This document shows, one piece after another, positions 61,106 to 64,000 of a DNA stretch of 64,000 nt; positions within the stretch are counted from its first letter, which is position 1; every line of letters begins with the position of its first letter. Made by a program: the position numbers and the translations under genes. The notes under the pieces were generated by a model. It saw only the letters and a list, made by a program, of their open reading frames with translations, was not told the origin of the DNA and did not search any database. Origin of the DNA: Paludibacteraceae bacterium (GTDB lineage: Bacteria; Bacteroidota; Bacteroidia; Bacteroidales; Paludibacteraceae); NCBI GenBank assembly GCA_018056165.1, contig JAGPGD010000004.1, positions 1 through 64,000 on the forward strand, written 5' to 3'.

Positions 61106-61555
61106 TCAACATAGTATCTTCTCGATGCGGCGTTGATGTCTTCCACCTTCAAAATCAGTTGTTAAAAAAATATCAATCATTTTTTTTGCTTCTTCTTGAG
61201 AAATAAAATGAGCAGGTAAAGAAATTACATTGGCATCATTGTGCTTTCGAGCTAAGAAAGCAATTTCTGACATCCAGCAAAGAGCACCACGTATTCCTTT
61301 ATGTTTATTTACTGTTATATTAACACCATTACCACTTGCACAAAGGGCAATACCAAAATCAAAGTCACCATTTTCTACCGCAGTTGCCAATGGATGGGCA
61401 TAATCAGGATAATCGCAGCTTTCTGTACTGTAAGTACCAAAATCTTTTAAAGCAGCTAAATTTTTCATTTTCAAATATTCAATCAGCTCATTTTTTAATT
61501 CATAACCTGCATGATCGCTACAAATGGCTATTTTTAATTCTGTCAATGGTTTCAT
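61106..61555 (-). CDS. rpiB: ribose 5-phosphate isomerase B
   Basis: A 149-residue isomerase of ribose 5-phosphate and ribulose 5-phosphate in the pentose phosphate pathway. It has the substrate loop SDHAGYELKNELI, DYPDYAHPLA, the catalytic Cys in ALCASGNGVNITVNK and the helix ARKHNDANVISLPA. Full length. It is convergent with the RluD gene. Confidence 0.96.
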   Translation of the reverse strand: MKPLTELKIAICSDHAGYELKNELIEYLKMKNLAALKDFGTYSTESCDYPDYAHPLATAVENGDFDFGIALCASGNGVNITVNKHKGIRGALCWMSEIAFLARKHNDANVISLPAHFISQEEAKKMIDIFLTTDFEGGRHQRRIEKILC

Positions 61556-61589
61556 AATTAATTTTATTTATATTCAGATATTTAAAAAA

Positions 61590-62741
61590 TCAAACAAATA
61601 ATTCTACATCTTCTTTGGTAATTTTAGATCCTCCTAAAATAATAAGACGTTCAACAATATTCCGAAGTTCACGAACATTACCGGGCCAATTTCTTTGCTG
61701 CAATAAAGATACAGCCTCTGGTTCAAACTCTTTGACCTGTCTTCCCTGTTCGGAACAAATCAGTTCACTAAAATGAGTAATCAAGAGTGGAATATCTTCT
61801 TTTCTTTCTTCCAGTGAAGGAACATGAATAGGAATAACATTTAAACGATGAAATAAATCTTCGCGAAAATTACCCTTTTCAATTTCGTTTATCAGATTTT
61901 TGTTCGTAGCTGCAATAACTCTCACGTTTACCTTGATGATTTTATCGCCTCCTACTCGAGTAAATTCGTTTTCCTGCAAAATTCGGAGCACTTTTGTCTG
62001 AGCTGATAAACTCATATCTCCAATTTCGTCTAAAAAAATAGTACCTTCATCGGCTTGTTCAAATTTTCCAATTCTTTGTTTGAGAGCTGAAGTAAAAGCT
62101 CCCTTTTCGTGACCAAATAATTCACTTTCAATTAATTCAGAAGGAATTGCTGCACAATTTACTTCAATAAAAGGAGCGTTTGCTCGATTGCTTTTTTGAT
62201 GCAGTTGCCTGGCAACCAATTCTTTCCCTGTCCCATTATCACCAGTGATTAAAACTCGTGCATCAGTTGGAGCAACACGATCAATCAGCCTTCTTACTTT
62301 TTCTATCGCAGGCGATTGACCGATAATCTGGTATTTCTTTTCTGTATTTTTCTTTAATGTTTTCGATTCTGTTATAAGTTCTTTCCGCTCTAAAGCATTA
62401 CGCACTGTGATTAATAAACGATTCAAATCAATAGGCTTCTCTATAAAATCAAATGCCCCTTTTTTGATACATTCTACTGCGGTATCAATAGTGCCATGCC
62501 CAGAAATCATTACAATGGGAACCTCAATTTCCCTTTCTTTCAAAAGCGTTAACAATTCAATGCCATCTATCTCTGGCATTTTTATATCAGAAAAAATCAA
62601 GTCAAATGCTTCATTTTGAGCAATTTCTAAACCTTGTTTGCCATTTTCAGCCAAAGATACTTTATGTTTTTCAAATTCGAGAATATCTTTTAGTGTATTA
62701 CGGATACTGCGTTCATCATCAATTACTAATATTTTTGCCAT
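61590..62741 (-). CDS. NtrC-type sigma-54 response regulator lacking the DNA-binding domain
   Basis: A 383-residue protein: a receiver domain (1-120, phosphorylation Asp in LIFSDIKMPE), then a AAA+ domain with P-loop GDNGTGKELVARQ, the sigma-54 contact loop GAFTSA and the Walker B IFLDEIGDMS. It stops after the AAA+ lid at ITKEDVELFV; the Fis-type helix-turn-helix usual in NtrC proteins (often ~450 aa) is absent. It could activate sigma-54 RNA polymerase from solution or with broad DNA range. The matching rpoN is at 9.7-11.1 kb. No sensor kinase is next to it. Confidence 0.92.
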   Translation of the reverse strand: MAKILVIDDERSIRNTLKDILEFEKHKVSLAENGKQGLEIAQNEAFDLIFSDIKMPEIDGIELLTLLKEREIEVPIVMISGHGTIDTAVECIKKGAFDFIEKPIDLNRLLITVRNALERKELITESKTLKKNTEKKYQIIGQSPAIEKVRRLIDRVAPTDARVLITGDNGTGKELVARQLHQKSNRANAPFIEVNCAAIPSELIESELFGHEKGAFTSALKQRIGKFEQADEGTIFLDEIGDMSLSAQTKVLRILQENEFTRVGGDKIIKVNVRVIAATNKNLINEIEKGNFREDLFHRLNVIPIHVPSLEERKEDIPLLITHFSELICSEQGRQVKEFEPEAVSLLQQRNWPGNVRELRNIVERLIILGGSKITKEDVELFV

Positions 62742-62835
62742 GATTTTATCCTATTCCATTGTGTTTATTTTAAACAAATTGAAATTCAAAATTTTTAAAA
62801 ACTTAAAAATAAGAATTTTTTACAACATAATAACA

Positions 62836-63843
62836 TTAAAATGCATCTAATGAAGTTGCAATTGAAAATTGATACGAATAATTTCCTACTTGAAAAGTAT
62901 TGACCCCAAACCCGACCTGAAATTTATATAATTTTACGCCTCCTCCAAAAGAAAAACCTGCCATACTTTTGAAATCTTCAATTTTCATTTCCTTACTCTG
63001 TCGATAATTGTAAGCAGCTATTAGGTAAAAATTATTCGAAGGAATAAATTCTAAACCAACAATAAAATGACGAAAAAGATTATCAAAAAAATCTATTTTT
63101 TTCGTTCCAGTGGAAGAAAGATATTCCATATCCCAATTTTGCAAGTTATGTAAAGTAAATGAAAAACGCAACGGCGCATGAGCTAATTTCTTAGTGGCTC
63201 CCAATTGTATATCGAAAGGTAAAGCTTCGTAATGTTGTCCTTCTTCGTCACTGTAATAACCTTTTAATTGTGTACCAACATTTCGTAAAACCAAACCAAG
63301 AGAAAACAGATTATTTATATCATTATAACTTATGCCTGCATCTAACGCCAGCCCAAAACTTGAATACCTCTCATATACGGAATAAACTGGCTTAAAAGTT
63401 CCTCCTACTGTAATTTTTTCATTTAACGGATAAGCATACATGATATAAAAAGCCATATCTTTTGCTGTAAATTCGCCAATTATTTCATTTTGTTCGGTAG
63501 TTTCTTTAAAAGTTCCATAATCCACATACTGGATCCCATAGGCTGTATAATGCTTGTCTTTAAAATTTTCCCCAAAAATAACACTACCAAACTGAATATC
63601 AGAAAGATAGTTTGCATAATTTAACGCTATTGAATGATGAGTGTTGGCTGTTAGTAAAGCTGGATTTCGAAAAGCAAAATTCAAGTCATTGTCTCTGATA
63701 GAAACATTGGTGCCGCCTAAACCAGCTATTCGAGAAGAAACAGGTAAATCTAAAAACTTATAAACACCTTGTCCTGCTTGAGAATATATTAAGATATTGA
63801 TATTTAGCCAAAAAAGTAGAGATAAACTTATTTTCCTTTTCAT
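62836..63843 (-). CDS. porQ: type IX secretion system protein PorQ
   Basis: A 335-residue outer-membrane barrel of the PorV/PorQ group. It has a signal peptide (1-21) and the family start GQGVYKFLDLPVSSRIAGLGGTN, quoted here in part, with NDLNFAFRNPALL soon after. Strand-like stretches fill the rest. In Porphyromonas PorQ helps the attachment of type IX cargo to lipopolysaccharide. It agrees with the PorE-like gene and the sorting-domain cargo in this window. Confidence 0.87.
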   Translation of the reverse strand: MKRKISLSLLFWLNINILIYSQAGQGVYKFLDLPVSSRIAGLGGTNVSIRDNDLNFAFRNPALLTANTHHSIALNYANYLSDIQFGSVIFGENFKDKHYTAYGIQYVDYGTFKETTEQNEIIGEFTAKDMAFYIMYAYPLNEKITVGGTFKPVYSVYERYSSFGLALDAGISYNDINNLFSLGLVLRNVGTQLKGYYSDEEGQHYEALPFDIQLGATKKLAHAPLRFSFTLHNLQNWDMEYLSSTGTKKIDFFDNLFRHFIVGLEFIPSNNFYLIAAYNYRQSKEMKIEDFKSMAGFSFGGGVKLYKFQVGFGVNTFQVGNYSYQFSIATSLDAF

Positions 63844-64000
63844 TCAAGAAATATTACAAGAAATATTAATACTAAAAAAATAAAATTAAGCTGCTCTTAA
63901 AAAATTTTTAAAGGTATATCATTTTAATTATTTGGAAAAAATTTTTTAAGATCGAGTTTACTCATAAAAACTATTTTTTTAATTATATTTAAAAATTTTA

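Overview
This AT-rich window comes from a member of the Bacteroidota, probably near the Bacteroidales. The evidence is: (1) type IX secretion parts (a PorE-type lipoprotein, a PorQ-type protein and a cargo protein with a type A sorting domain); (2) promoters of the Bacteroidota form TTG-N19/20-TAnnTTTG before folA, proA and rpmH; (3) a MurF-alanine racemase fusion; (4) a seven-gene V-type ATPase operon containing the DUF2764 subunit; (5) a short Bacteroidota-style primary sigma factor of 286 aa. I saw no rRNA, tRNA or CRISPR array.

Layout. 0-9.5 kb: a broken ECF sigma gene, a D-2-hydroxyacid dehydrogenase, a DUF1015 protein, the PorE-like lipoprotein, thyA, folA, a bactofilin, proA and a PAP2-like membrane protein. 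9.6-15.5 kb: rpoN, eno, an HtrA/DegP protease and rpoD, most followed by clear hairpin terminators. 15.7-30 kb, all plus strand: an exported phosphoesterase with a PQQ-type propeller, murF-alr, a universal stress protein, a type IX cargo protein, an M3 peptidase, a type I pullulanase lipoprotein, an OPT transporter and ffh.

30.2-40.6 kb is the accessory part. Two 142-bp direct repeats (138 of 142 bases identical) bound it. Inside, reading on the minus strand, are a small surface-glycan cluster (flippase, UDP-galactopyranose mutase, glycosyltransferase, UDP-GlcNAc dehydrogenase, Gfo/Idh oxidoreductase), a cobalamin riboswitch driving a DUF4465 lipoprotein, an outer-membrane barrel protein, an IS4-family transposase remnant and a tyrosine-recombinase fragment (plus strand). 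Shorter 43-bp relatives of one repeat half recur at 36.7, 42.7 and 46.7 kb.

40.7-64 kb is housekeeping again: thrS; rseP, dxr and an M23-like protein; the V-ATPase operon (E, DUF2764, A, B, D, I, K); a DUF456 protein; hisS; waaA; rpsO; rpmH (too short for a long-ORF search); a PASTA protein with an RluD-type pseudouridine synthase; rpiB; a sigma-54 activator without a DNA-binding domain; and porQ.

How the genes connect: thyA and folA form the dTMP/folate pair. RpoN and the NtrC-type activator could act together. PorE and PorQ belong to the machine that would export the type IX cargo. MurF-Alr, WaaA, the glycan cluster, the bactofilin and the M23-like protein all serve the envelope. The strongest candidates for something new are the structured repeat family, in which loop sequence is conserved while stems vary but stay complementary, and the repeat-bounded glycan/B12 segment.
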